This document shows, one piece after another, positions 1 through 12,327 of a stretch of DNA of 64,000 bases. How positions within the stretch are numbered: the first letter of the stretch is position 1; each line of letters starts with the position of its first letter. The notes beneath the pieces were generated by a model. It ran no database searches, had not been told where the DNA came from, and saw nothing but the letters and a program-made list of their open reading frames with translations. The translations under genes and the position numbers were made by a program. Origin of the DNA: Anoplopoma fimbria (Eukaryota > Chordata > Actinopteri > Perciformes > Anoplopomatidae); NCBI RefSeq assembly GCF_027596085.1, contig NC_072469.1, forward strand, positions 12,359,914 through 12,423,913, read 5' to 3'.

Positions 1-1254
1 TAGACATCCGTGTTGATAACCAGGCATTGTTCCACTGTATGTACATGTGTTATTAAACCCTAATCCTATGTCCTTTAACTTATTGTTTCCACATGGACAT
101 AAATAAAAGATGTGTTCAGGTATTAGCATAACTGTGTTCAGAGTGTGTATATAAGTGTGTGTGTGTGTGTGTGGGGGGGGGGTTGTTGGATTCTATGGAG
201 TTGTGAAAATGACAAAATGACATAAATGAATAATTGAGGGAGTAAAAATAATTCAGATGCATTGTGAAAGAATTCAATGCTCTCGTGACACAACACACAT
301 TCTGTTCTTTTACATTTTTTTATACATTGCATTCATTCATTATTTTTTCTTTCATTTAGTTATTTTTCTTTCAAAAAATCCCCTTTGTCCATTTCAAACA
401 AATATTTGGTACCATTTTGTCTGCAAATCATTTTCCCATTTTTTTCAGTCAAAACCTCCCATTTCTAGTCTTTTTAGCACCACAGAACATTTAAGAGTTG
501 TGTCAACCAAGATCTTCATTCCATAGTTCACTTAATGTCATGAGCTCTGACTGAAAGAGTGACATCATGGATATGGAAATATGGGCTGTTGGAAAGCTTC
601 CCTGTCGAGTGTTTGACCTGTAGTAGCGTTATGGGCTGATTTCAGTCAATTTACAATCCGCTTTGTTCGCCTCTTGCAATCGTCCATGTGAGCAGTCCTA
701 CGAAGGGCAACATGTCCAAGATATGCTGCAATGCACCAGCAAAGACAGTGAAAACAAAGACTTTCAAGCTAATATTGTCAAAATGTATGTAAATAATACT
801 GAATCTTAAATAAATCCACTGTGTTTTGGTGAAAGTACTGCAAGTAATTATATAAATTGTGTTTATTTACAAGGAAACTCCACAGGGCACCTTTAAGGAC
901 AGGTTTAGGCACTCGAGTGGTTCAAGCCTCCTGTTGAGGTGATGAGGATGCTTGAACCACAGCGTCGCCGCAATTTTCCAATTTAGTGATGTATTTACTT
1001 CCTCGGATGTAAATGAGCTCATCTGCTTGGCATAAAGTGCAGTTAAGTAAGATGTAATGACTCTTCTGGCGTGAGTTGTGCAGATTGTTGGGGTTTCTGC
1101 TCCTGAACTAGGAATATTGGTTGGGGCAAAGACACTTTTGGTAATATAAATGTGTATGCATCCCAAGTGGAGGATTGTACGTGAGGAAATATGAGATTAT
1201 AAACTTAAAGAAAATAGACCTTATTTTATTTGTGACAAACATGACATTGTATGT
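1..1254. other. AT-rich non-coding DNA, no gene seen
   Basis: No open frame here resembles a known protein. The stretch holds poly-T/A runs and a short (GT)9 plus G10 tract. The 540-1200 part reads like old dispersed-repeat sequence, but I cannot assign it to a family. Confidence 0.5.
155..182. repeat. (GT)9 microsatellite followed by G10 run
   Basis: Pure GT dinucleotides run directly into ten consecutive G residues. Translation of the reverse strand produces spurious Thr/His-rich frames. Confidence 0.9.
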
Positions 1255-1423
1255 CTCTATTTAACCCTTCTTAAGCATTTAGGAGTAGTTGGCTGCTGTA
1301 AAGGTCCTGGGGAGGAACTATGGGTTCACTATCTCGCTTTGACATGAGGGGCCGGGGATCGAACCGCCAACTTTGATATTTAAGGACAACACGCTCTTAC
1401 CCGTTCTTACCCCACAGCCGGCC
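1255..1423 (-). mobile_element. tRNA-derived SINE fragment (head plus part of body)
   Basis: Read on the minus strand, 1423 to 1354 looks like a tRNA-derived head starting GGCCGGCTGTGG and ending in a B-box-like GGTTCGATCCCC (1354-1365). A body follows that resembles the fish SINE phrase about a GTGTCCTTGGGCAAG-type segment, here degenerate, and continues to about 1255. No clear poly-A or target duplication is seen. It differs in sequence from the SINE at 55972-56295, so it is probably another tRNA-SINE family. Boundaries are approximate. Confidence 0.55.
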
Positions 1424-3704
1424 AAAAATAAGATTTATTTTTATCTGAAAACAGATTTAAAATGAATAAAAACCTACTTTAGCATCGGTTAAGGTTTCAC
1501 AGACATGAGCTGACGCATATTGTGAGAGAGGAAGTCTTTAACGACCCATTTGTTTTCTCCACGCAGCCAACCATCATTCTCAGAGTTCTCCATGTACTCA
1601 TGCCATAACACTTTCCCAAAAGTCAACAGGTGACATTAGGCTTTAAAACTAAAAGGCATCTCTTATGCTAGGAAACTGAATATATTAAAATAAATATAAT
1701 GATTCAATTAGTTTCCATTAACATCCCTTACAAATGTGGATCAAAGTTGACACACCGTCCTCGTTTTTTACTCAACTCTGCCTGTTGCTGCTGAGGCTGA
1801 CCAGGAACCCGCTGGTCTTTAGTGGTTAATTTGTGTGCGCTAATCAGTTTGTTGTGCTAACTTTGGCACATGTTGCTAACGGTGTATGGCTTAAAGTTCA
1901 CTCTTGCTTGTGAACATTGGTTAATATGTGCTTTGATTTAGAGGTGAAGATACAAAGGGTGCTCATTAAAATATATTTTCATGATATGTGTAGAAGTGTA
2001 GATATAGGCAATACTTATTATTTGCACATTGAAATGAACACGTTCCCCACTGTTTTCATAGTGATTCTAACTTTGTTAGAAACATGAAGCCTTGCTCAGT
2101 GCTGCACTTTCATCTTTGAAGGCTGCTGTGGTTTTATTTCTGCTCTGTGTATTCAGTACAAGAAACAAAGGACTTTTAAGCAAATACAAATCAATTTGAA
2201 TCAAATCAAAAAAGGAAAAGTCTTTAAAAAAAAAAAGCCTGTTTTGATTACAGAGTCTGAAAACATTTTGTGGCACTCGTGTAAAAGGCCGAGCATGCCA
2301 GTGATGAATGGCACGCCATTCAAAAGCCCTCGCGCTGCGGGAACTTGTTTGTTGTTGCTTTACTTTGAAATAGAACATCAATCATGTGAGGAGTGAAAAG
2401 GATTTACACAAGCGCAGCCTTAATCTAATGGTCCGCCGCGCAAGGCGATGAAGAAATCTCAAACCAAATTTCGACAAAGCCAATTGTCAAAACATTTCCT
2501 TCTTGCAAAGTGTTGGCTCGGTCCACGTCGTCGAGACTCCAACGGCGAAGCGGAGCCAAATGTAAATGGGAAGCGGAAAAAAACGGAGGGAGAGCAAAGT
2601 ATGTAAACTCTTTCAACCATCCAAATTAGAGGTTTTTATCGGATCAAAGGCACCCCCGGCTTACACGTACAGACCCACACACACACAGTCAGCCTCCCGT
2701 TGTGTTTACGTCAAGGCTCACAGCAGTTATATGTTAATGCCAAATGAGTAGAGGGGAAGGAAGGGGGTGAATAAAGGGAAAGAATTAAGCAGGGCTGGGA
2801 GGGAGGGCTATCAGAGGGGTGATAAGTAAGAAATAATTCTCTCCTCTGCAGTGCTGCGCAGACTGACATTGTCAAACAAATTGTCTGTGCGGCTTTAACA
2901 ATGAAAGGAACTTTTATTTTCTAAGCCCTCGAAAGAAAAGGGGAAGAGAGGGGAGAGAAGAGAGGGAGTGAGGGGAAATGAATCAAAGTTGGATTGCCCG
3001 TGTCAGATATAAGCTGAACGGTCTCGACCCTGACTTTTGTACATTTTTCTAAACCAAAGGTTGAGTTTAAAGTTAGCGTTTCTGAACCAAAAATATGTTG
3101 CATGAATATGTTTCACATCGGCCACACATCACGTTTGTACAAACGCCCTGACAACTGGGCTGTCAGTCCAACGCCATCTGCCCCTCAATGATTGATGCAT
3201 CACACTCAGCTCCATTTTTTATTTCATGTTTGTTTGTATGGTGACAAGTCTGCGGCGTAACCCAATGCCACACACAGTGCCTTTATATGATTCATGACTA
3301 CATTACTAAACCCTCATAAGTTTAAAATGATCCCAGCCAATCGCAGGTAAGGAATTCCACACGTTCATGCCTGAACAGAAAAAGCTGGTGGTCCAAATGT
3401 TTTATTGTCTTGTTTGCATGAACCTATGTAATTTGTTCTAAAGTAAAAAAAACTGATAACTGGAGCATTCTTTTCTTTTGCAGTGGGAAAGCTAAGGCTT
3501 CTGTCAAAACTATCAAAAGTTTTGGAATGACTAACAACTTGTCAGTGCATTGATTGTAAACAGAGAGTGAATTTCTGATTGGATGTTTGCCATGTACCCA
3601 AGCTGTTGTGTTCATGGCCTCAGTATGAATGTTAAATTGCTTTATAGCTAATGAACTGAGTATTGGCTCAGATTTAACCCTATAATTGCCTTATAGACTC
3701 AAAT
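1424..3704. other. Non-coding DNA; 2400-2900 looks like a candidate conserved element
   Basis: No gene seen. 1424-2400 is AT-rich and featureless. 2400-2900 changes character: it retains CpGs and has mixed, non-repetitive sequence with SOX-like ACATTGTC and AACAATG words near 2865-2905. This is the look of a vertebrate CNE but is unproven without alignment. 2900-3704 is ordinary AT-rich DNA. Confidence 0.3.
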
Positions 3705-3965
3705 AAGCAGTGTGTAGGATTTGTGGCATCGATTGGTGAGTTTGCTAGTGCCAGATTGTCCGTTTCGGGCTACTGTAGAAACATGGCAGTGCAACATGGT
3801 CGACTCCATGAAGAGGACCCCTTCACTATGTAGATATGAAGGGCTGTCTCTAAGCTAACTAAAGCACAACAATTTTTAGTTTAAGGTGATTATTACTAAT
3901 GAAAACATAGTTATGAATATTCCATTCCATTCCTGCCAATAGTTCCCCCTAAATCCTTATTTAAA
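3705..3965 (+). repeat. Dispersed repeat family B, copy 1
   Basis: The segment beginning GTGTAGGATTTG and containing GCTACTGTAGAAACATGG, then AGAGGACCCC and ATATGAAGGGCT, is shared with 61095-61340 (same strand) and, over its central and right part, with the reverse complement of 26265-26415. It has no visible coding capacity or tRNA head. I recall similar sequence being common in percomorph genomes but cannot name the family. It is probably a non-autonomous transposon remnant. Confidence 0.65.
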
Positions 3966-4862
3966 TACTTGTTTGCTGATTGGCAATCAGATCTTATACC
4001 GAAGATTGGAGGGAAGATCAATGATGGGTTTACTGCTACACCAATGTCAAGGCACTTTTAACTAGCTTGCTATCAGAACTAAGATGATAAAATATGCGTC
4101 CTACTGTGCACTGAGAGATGTTTCTGGTGGAGCAACACGTTGATCCGCTGACCCCGTTAATCAGGGTGAGGGAATTTTAAATGCTTAATTACAAACCAGT
4201 TTGCCATCTCTTTTCCATGGATGTGACACCTTGCATGTCTGTCCTCATGGTGCCTGCTCACCAAAACTTTGCTCTGAAATGCAGAAGAGTAGATATGTAA
4301 CGTTATGGGAAGAGCTGTATTGATGTCATATAATTTCAAGCTTTGATCAAGGTTCTTGAATGAGGCTTCAAAGCCCTTTGATCGGATCGCTGATTGGTGA
4401 TCTCGAGTAACCATGATTGAATGATATGACAATAGAAACAAATGCCTATCCCTAGTAGGTAAAATTGGAGAAACCAGCAAGACTTCCAAGCCCACTGTTC
4501 TCTGTAACAACTCAATGAAAGTAGTCAGCAGCACTTGCCTAAAAAGTCGCTCAATCTATCGAGAAAGTCAGAAACGCTGACAGCACCATCCCTTCAGGCC
4601 TCCCTCCAAAGCCACTCCCCCAAAAATAATCATCACGAACACGTCTATTGCCAGCACTTAGGTAGACAGACAGATAGGTAGACAGGCGGATAGCCCATCC
4701 AATCATCTACTGGTTCAAACTTATTACAGCCCTGCGACAGCCATAGATACCCAATGGACATAAAGATAGCAAAAACAAACTCGGATGGAAAGGTCAGTCA
4801 GTCAGGGTCAGCACCTGGGTTTTTCTCTCTTCCATTCTACTTCTCTCTCAGCCTCTCCCCCC

Positions 4863-4864
<2 letters not shown>

Positions 4865-4908
<44 letters not shown>
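4865..4908. repeat. (CA)22 microsatellite
   Basis: Uninterrupted CA dinucleotide array preceded by a short C run. Frames across it give poly-Thr-His and are not genes. Confidence 0.97.
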
Positions 4909-4911
<3 letters not shown>

Positions 4912-7019
4912 CAAGACACAACCACCTCTCAGTCAACAAAATAAAGCCATGTACTTCTTGTTGTCTGGAACTGAGCTGGACTGTTGACCTATAGCCATAA
5001 CAGGCCTTAAGGGAAGCTGTGATCGCTCTGCTCTTTGAAGGTTGGACTCTTGCCTTCCATCTTGATTATACAGTAGGAGGCATTCAGGCTCGGTGTTACA
5101 AGGGAAACATCCCATGGTTTGTCTCCAGTGTGTGCATCAGAAAGCCTGTCATTCAGTCACTGCCTGTTAGGATTGAGTGATATTTCACTGCAACAGAGCA
5201 GTGGAGACTGTCTGCTGTACTACAGACACTGGGGGTCTTTAGAATAATTACAATGAGGTAATTGAAGTGATTGTGATCTATGGTATTATACTTTTTAGCT
5301 TCATCTGGTATTTATTCCTTCATTCTAACAATGAAAAAAAAAATTGATTTGTGTGATCGCATTTCACAAAAGTTTCATGATATAAAACAGTTTGTCGTCA
5401 TAAGACCTATTGTAGAATGAAATATGTTAGTATGTACTGATGAATATTGTCATTATAACATGAACGATCTTATTAACACCATGTATTTCTGGCATTGGTC
5501 ATACAGTTTTTATCTCATTATATCAGTAGTATATACTGTATAATAAGAGTTTGGAAAATCCAGTAACATTTACAAAACACTCCCAGCTCACAGTCCTCTT
5601 TGTAGCTCTTCAACTCAATCACATAATCAAATGTTGGTAATCTTGATGACCAATTGCCTCATCTATATGCCAGTAAGGGAAAGCTTGTAAGCTTGTTGTC
5701 AATAAATATGTCTCCATGACAACTGACAAACCCCTGCTGTTGATGAAGACTGTGTGACATGGTAGAAGGCTCCAGAACGAGTTTGTTAGAGGACTTTGAG
5801 TTTAGATTGTTTTGTCAAAAAGCTACCATATGTCTAAGGTAAAGTATGATTTGTAACAGTTAATGTTGATGAGTAACTTTTGGCTGTTCATTGCCTTCTA
5901 AAAGAGTGTTTTCCAACCTATTTTCTGCCGACCCACTTTTAAAAAATGGCAAACCCTCCCCCCAACAGGCCTTATCTATAAATCATAAGGAGAGAGAATT
6001 TTTGCGTTAAAACTCATGAGCTTTTTTACTTTCATTTCTTCATCACCTTATATTATCTTAAATAGGTTAACCAGCCATTTAGAAAAGATATGTCTTACAC
6101 AACTTAGTTTTATGCATGTATGATTGAAAACATATACAATTATTAAATGCTTTATAAATGGGACGGAATAAAGGCATTTAGGAAGACTATCATTTCCTCT
6201 CATCAGTAAAACAAACGTATAAATGTATACTAGCCTTTCATATTATATTCAATGGTTTAGATTGGCTACATTTATCAGAACAATATGAATATTCAGGCTC
6301 AAAGGTGAACTTCACCTAAAAATGTAAACAGACTATAGAAGAACTTTTGCAAATTTAGTTGGCAAACCCAGTACAATCTCCTGCAACACACATGTCTTTG
6401 TGAATTACTGGTCTAACAAAATCAACTCAACCGATCTATATATAGTGTAGTCATGCTGCATTCACATGGAAACTGGGAGACTTAAAATGGGGAACTGGTT
6501 ATCACTTTTGACACGAGGGAAGAACAATAAGTGATGTCCTCAGCGACATCATTTAGAACTGGATGTTACGTATCTCCCTCACAAGTTTGTAGACGAATAT
6601 TAAGAGAAGGCTACATATAGCTACAAGAATCATCTTTTGATTTAATATATTTTCATTCCATTTTCTGTAAAAGAAAAATTACAACATCAAATGATGTTGT
6701 AAAACATGCAAAACATGTTTTGATTTAATTCGAAGAAAAAATCCAAATATATTTAAATCAAATCCAAATCCAACAGTCTTAACAATATAATGCCTGTTTG
6801 ATAAAAGAAAGCCCATACGGGTCAGGGCCTGGAACATGTGCACTTTATTTGCGCAGGCAGGTGTGAGTGAGTGAGTGTGTGTGTGTGCTGAGTGTTGAGT
6901 GTGTGTATCAGTTGCACACAGTAGAGTCGAGTCTATTCTTGGCAGGCCAGTGTGTCAGGCAGCTCAGATAGGCAGTGACAGCTCACCTGTGGTGCATAGG
7001 GCACCGCTGGCCTGCAGGC

Positions 7020-7270
7020 ACACAGAAGGGGGGGGGGGAGTTGGGGGATTGGGGGGTTGGCGATGACACGAAACCCAGCGCGACTCGCCCACGGAGACAC
7101 ACACAGTGGGGGTTAACACGATCACATTACTTACTGCACAGCACAGGTGGGGGAGGGAACGGAGTGTATCGCCTTTGATGAAACAGGACGGAGGGCTGCA
7201 GGGGGAGGAGGGGGGACAACAGAGGAGGAGGACACAGATAGAGGGAGACGGGTCTCCGCTGAGACAGGGA
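7020..7270 (+). other. G-rich, strand-asymmetric tract with G-quadruplex potential
   Basis: The plus strand carries G11 (7028-7038), G5 (7043-7047) and G6 (7051-7056) within 30 bases. A second set of G runs lies near 7189-7225. C is nearly absent from these runs. Such runs can fold into G-quadruplexes; no function is implied. Confidence 0.6.
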
Positions 7271-8017
7271 CATTTAGGAGATCAAGGGGAAGCTAAATCT
7301 GGTATAACACACCCGTAGATATAGAATATGACAAAGGGCCTGGTGGACATGGCATTGTGTTTCCACTTCAGTTCAAAAGACCACAACCAAAAGGAATGTG
7401 TTTTTGTCCAAACATTGGTCCATGTTTTAAAGCAATATTTCTTTAAAAGCAAGTAGAATAAGGTTTATATCTATAGAGTATATTCCCACTAGTAAAATAT
7501 ATGTCATCTCAAGTCCCAGTGAAATAAAACTTTCAACATTTTTATCTTCTGTTCTGTGACGTATTCCTAAGTGAAATGAAATATTTGAGCGGTGTATAGT
7601 ACCAAGAGGTAGTTAAATCCTTTTAATTGATTGGACCATTAAAATGTGGGCAGACTTAGATCGTAGTGAGATAAGGAGCTGCAGAGGATTGTGGCTCCAC
7701 ACACCTCCCACACAAAATGTAGATTGACGGATGAATTTCATGATATTATTTGTTTAAAATGGCACGTACCAACTTACCTGAGTACACATCATATCGTGTT
7801 TTACGGATACAAAAGAGGATTTCATTTTTATATAAAAATATGGAGAAATTTACTTTTTTGTAATGTCTTTGCATGTTTTGTTTAATAGGTGTACAGGGAT
7901 GTGATCTGAAAGGGTTAAAAAGGCAATTCAAGGTCTGAAACCTTGTGAAAAATGTGTATCGAATGCTCACTGATCACTAATGAACACGCATCAAGTGATG
8001 GATACAGTGCCTTAAAG

Positions 8018-8366
8018 CAGTGGTTCTCAACCTTTTTTCAGTGATGTACCCCCTGTGAAATACTTTTTCAGCCAAGTACCCCCTAACCAGCGGAAAGCAT
8101 TTTTGGTTGAAAAAAAGATGTAATACACAGCGCTCTGCCATCAGTGTCTGATTTATTAAACTGTCAACACTGACGATTGCATTGTTGCATTGAATTCAGT
8201 TTATGAACTTACACTTATATTTTATTGAATATTTATTAAATAACAATTTTTAAAGGATTTTTTAATGGATGCTAATTTCAAATATATTTTTTTTAAATCT
8301 CACGTACCCCCTGGAGTGCCTTCACGTACCCCCAGGGGTACACGTACCCCCATTTGAGAACCACTG
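8018..8366. mobile_element. hAT-type MITE with 8-bp target site duplication
   Basis: A 349-bp element is bounded by CAGTGGTTCTCAA on the left and TTGAGAACCACTG on the right, separated from the core by one or two mismatched bases. This is a classic hAT terminal inverted repeat. It is flanked by the identical 8-mer CCTTAAAG at 8010-8017 and 8367-8374, the length of duplication typical of hAT transposases. The inside has GTACCCCC-rich subterminal repeats and no transposase frame, so it is non-autonomous. The perfect duplication and recognisable ends suggest a fairly recent insertion. Confidence 0.92.
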
Positions 8367-8848
8367 CCTTAAAGTATCGACAGTCCAATTGGCCCCAAAA
8401 CTGTCAGTGTTCCAAATATTTGCCTTCCAACACCGTGTCCTAACAACAAGACAGCAATCGACTATAACATTGAGCTTTTTCTGTCCAAACTGCATATATT
8501 ACTATGCACTTCTGTCCCATCATGTAAACAAACCTTGAAGGCTGCCCATCAGCCGTGCGCTCGAGATCAGACTGGAGACTTTTATACTTATGTTGGCTGT
8601 TTTTAAACAGAAAACACACATTTTATACTGTGATATTTATTGCTAATTAATGTAGCCAACAGCAAGTAGGAAACCCTCTTCTTCCTGGGGACGACCACTC
8701 ACGGCTAGGACATTCCAGTAGAGAAGAACATGGTTCTTGAGCAGTTGGTAATGACTTTGATGAGTGCGAGGCCCGTAGGAGGAACTTCTAATGTGTGAGT
8801 AGCCTACAGATATGTGTTCGTTATGATGGGGTGGGATCAGGGATTTTT

Positions 8849-8992
8849 CGTTTGGGTCAAGGGCAGACTTTAAATTATCAAGTACTTTATAAATATCAGG
8901 CATTTATAAGCGGAAAATGCGCTTCTACTGTAATCTGTGTCTTTAATACGTTTGGGTCAAGGGCAGACTTTAAATTATCAAGTACTTTATAA
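8849..8992. repeat. Exact 44-bp direct repeat with a 100-bp period
   Basis: The 44 bases at 8849-8892 recur without mismatch at 8949-8992. The 56-bp spacer is unique. This looks like a recent tandem duplication of about 100 bp whose second unit is partial, or a local template-switch event. There is no coding significance. Confidence 0.93.
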
Positions 8993-11344
8993 CATATCAA
9001 GCACCACCCCTAAATTAATCTGTAAAGTCAGGCCAACTGTGTGGCAAGTTTATTTATTTTATTTTATTTTTTATCACCGTTCATGTATTTTCTATAACAT
9101 TTTGCCACAGCAAAAATAAAAATTGACATTCACATGTATTACATTTTATGTTATTTGTTTAAACATATCAAAACAGAAGGAATAAACAAAAAACATCCTA
9201 ACCAATGTGGTAAAAACCCCTACTGAACATCCAAATATCCTTCAGCTAACTAGTGTGCTGCTTTCACTAAATGGGCTGCGTCACATGTAGTTGCTGTTAG
9301 AGCAACATGTTTGGATTCGTCATTACAGAGCTCAACATAACAGCTATCAAATAAAACAGAAAACCCTGCTCTTTACAGGCAGCAAAGACACGTCAAGCAA
9401 CTAAGAGATGTAAATAAAGGGAAGCATCAATGCGACATGTGTTCATGATCTCCCTGAGAACCTATTAATTTATGCCATACAAGGCTTTTGACCCACCTCA
9501 CACATTGTGTGTAAGTGTGTTTGTGTTGCTTCTAAATTACAACAGGAACATTAATTATGTGTTAACTTTGGTGGTCCCTGGGAGCGGCTGTGTTGCCGAG
9601 CACCACCTTTTAGAAAACCTCTCATTTTACTGCACTAGGGGTCTGATAGTCAGCCCGGCTTAGTTCTGGTTCTTCCGTTCCTCCATTCCCTCAGGCGGGT
9701 CAAGCAATACGGCCTGCTTGAGGCCTAACTTGTACATTTTGGGCCTGAAAAACAGGTGATTTACATTGCACTGTGTGTATTTTTGTTTGCATTTCCGTGA
9801 CTATGATATTTTCCCAAGCATTTAGGAGGTGTGATGTATTTCAGAGCGAGTAGGGAAGAACTCTCTGACATGGCAGACTCTTGGAACACATGGATGCAGA
9901 CAATGGAGGGACCTCACGCAAAGGACAGAAATAGTGTGAGTGTCGCAGCGAGCTCCATGTCTCTCAGTGTGACGTTCACTTTCACTGAGCTGTTTAAGGG
10001 CCTCCCAGATCTCTAGGTGCGCGTTTGTCCAGGAGCCGCTGCTGCTGGGCGACCAAATGGCACACACAAACCAGCACGCCTGACCGGTCTCCGAACCAGA
10101 TCAGAGCAGTGCGATGTTCTGTCGAGCACAATCCGCCAATCCCCAGGTAGCCATCACAGGAGGAGCAAATGGGCTGCGAGGTCGGTAAGAGGAGCGAAAC
10201 AGGAGGAGAGTAAAGAACGGGGAGTTGAGAGACCGGTGGAAGGAAAAAGGAAAAGTTTTGGGAGAGGAGGAGGAGGAGGGAGGTGATTGTGGGAGGAGGG
10301 AGAGGAGCGCGGGGTCTTAAATAGCCGTTAGTCCCTTCTGCTGCTCGGCAGGCCAGCAGCGCTAATGAAGACTTCAGAGCAGACAGACTGTCCAGCGCTG
10401 CTGGAGAGCAGAGGCCGAGGGAGGGAGAGAGAACGAGAGAGGAAAACAAAGAAGTGGGAGGGAGATGATGAAACAATCTGTCCAAAAGATCGGTCAGAGC
10501 CGAGCTGGTTTTTAGACACGGTTCTTTGTGCTTTTCACTGGCAGCTGATCCCTGTTTCTGCTCCATGTCAGGCAGTCAGATAATAAAGATGTAAACATGA
10601 AGAACAAGCTTTAGTCATCCAAACATCTTTTGTACAGTGGTAGAGGTAAAGCTTTGATGTAGAATTTGAAAGACTGTGTTCAAACAACTGTTTTTGAACA
10701 GGTACTGCACCACTTAACATGTTCATATGTATGGAAGACACTGGCTGGCTGTTGATTTAATACAGGCAGTCAGGGGCAGCTTTCAAATAATGTGTTTGGT
10801 TGAAAAACACTGCACTAGACTTAAGAATGCATACAAGTTTTAAGATTAATACAAAGGTATGGCGGTCTTAGATATTTCAGACATTATGAAATAAGTAATC
10901 AAATTAATAGATACGGACAAATGGAATTTAAGCATATAATTACAACCATTAACCATGTGCTTTTTGCAGACTTTTTGATGAAAAGTGGGATTACAAAAAA
11001 ATGACGTGGAAAACATTTTCAAATACAAAACTGGTGGCAGAAAATTGAAATAATGAACAATAATCTCTTAATTTGAAAAACAGCAGGATGAAATAGCACT
11101 ACATATTGATTACTTGAGTTTTTTAATGGAAAGGATCTGAATTTGGAGACATCCAAAATAGCGTCTCTGTTCTTGACAATGTGGTTCTGTTGGCTCCTTC
11201 AGTACACACTGGTGCGGTTCTCAGCCTAATGCGTAAAATGTAGTGGGACATGGACAGGTGGTGCAGTGTCTTGGTTACCTCCCATCTGCCCAACCAACTC
11301 TCCAAAAGCAGCTAGAGTGAACCTTAATTTAAACAAACCCACAA
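8993..11344. other. Non-coding DNA; GC/purine-rich block at 10010-10560
   Basis: No gene recognised. 9000-9820 is AT-rich. 10010-10560 is richer in GC and contains a long purine-rich plus strand (10190-10310 and 10400-10470). The 190-residue reverse frame at 9994-10566 is a low-complexity Ser/Leu/Pro-rich translation of that purine tract, not a protein I recognise. 10600-11340 is AT-rich and featureless. Confidence 0.4.
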
Positions 11345-11995
11345 TTCCGAACCAAGGATTACAGGCCTGTCTCTCTTCTTCCATTTCTTTCTAAAACACT
11401 AGAACATGCTGTCTTCACTCATCTTTCTGCTCACCTCCACCGGAGAAACCATCAACAAAGCAGGCCACCCAACAAGACTGCCCTCCTGGTTGTCACAGAG
11501 GAACTCCATATTGCTAGAGCAGCCTTTATCTCCTCCGTCGTCATCCTGATGGACCTTTTAAGCAGAGTTTGTTATGGCTAGCCTCCAAATCCTCCTCTAT
11601 ACACTCCAAGACCTGGAAGTCTCAGCACTCTCCCAGGTCACTCCCAAATCTTGAGGTATGCACTTGCACTGGAACATAAAGAGAATCTGCATCTGAACCT
11701 CTTAACCTCACAACTGGGGTCCCTCAGGGTTTGGTTCTGGGTTCCCTCCTCTGTTTTATTCAGGCCAAAGTAACTTCTTGTCTCTATCTTAAACCCAGCT
11801 GGCTGAAATCTCAGTGGATGTCAGCACACAACCTGAAGCTAGACCTCAACAACAATGAGCTGATCTTCCTTCCAGGGAAGACATCTCCCATCCGTGACCT
11901 CTCCATTACCAATCTGCGACAACTCTCTCCTGTGGATTAACTCCCCACACCATCAGGAGAATACATCCATACCTAACCCAGGATGCAGAGCAGGT
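11345..11995 (+). pseudogene. Decayed LINE reverse transcriptase (CR1/L2-clade type), internally deleted
   Basis: Translated pieces match the order of a CR1/L2-type reverse transcriptase. A fingers segment with YRPVSLLPFLSKTLE is at about 11356-11403. It continues through TALLVVTEEL and VVILMDL to a stop near 11580. A GVPQG-like motif followed by LVLGSLL lies at about 11716-11745. A thumb-side segment with HNLKLDLNNNELIFLPGK follows at about 11829-11883. The catalytic YADD box expected between the last two is absent, and several frames are needed to follow the homology. No endonuclease domain or 3' tail is visible. It is a long-dead 5'- and 3'-truncated fragment with no possible activity. Clade assignment is from remembered family features, not a search. 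Confidence 0.75.
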
Positions 11996-12245
11996 TTTGA
12001 CGACTTGATTTTTTTCCCTACAATTTCTACAATATACAAGTCCAGTTTGAAGATTCAGTATTTGTTGATTAACATTAGAGCATTAAAGTTAAAATATCGC
12101 TTATACTATTATGTGGATGTACATCCATGCTCTTAATGAAAGGTTTGTATTTGATAACGATGAGGTATGATGCTTTTTTTCCTTCTGAATGTATATCTGA
12201 GGGTTTGGCTATCTTCATAGTAACCTAGTGGGTGTGCTGCAGGCA

Positions 12246-12327
12246 AACAGAGATAGAAAGAGAGAGAGTAGGGTGGAGGTGGAGGTGGAGGTGTTGGTGT
12301 GTGTGTGTGTGTGTGGGGGGGGGGGTT
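12246..12327. repeat. GGTGGA / GT / G-run simple repeat
   Basis: GGAGGT-type hexamer copies pass into a GT array and then a run of ten G residues. This is a simple-sequence tract. Confidence 0.85.

Larger units (their letters stand above)
3966..8009. other. AT-rich non-coding DNA with minor repeats, no gene seen
   Basis: The 125-residue reverse frame at 4157-4534 has no recognisable motif and is likely chance. A (CA)n tract lies at 4865-4908. A phrase near 5905-5960 resembles a degenerate hAT-MITE left end, but no right end is found. An 11-bp-arm inverted repeat lies at 6679-6702. The plus strand is strongly G-rich at 7020-7270. Confidence 0.45.

Noticed and set aside
4157..4534. 125-residue reverse frame
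   Set aside because: No domain, poor composition for a protein, no splice context.
5905..5960. Second hAT MITE
   Set aside because: Only a degenerate left-end-like phrase is present; no right end or target duplication.
6679..6702. Small hairpin as an RNA gene
   Set aside because: 11-bp arms in AT-rich DNA are too short and too likely by chance.
9994..10566. 190-residue reverse frame
   Set aside because: Low-complexity Ser/Leu/Pro composition from a purine-rich tract; no known domain.
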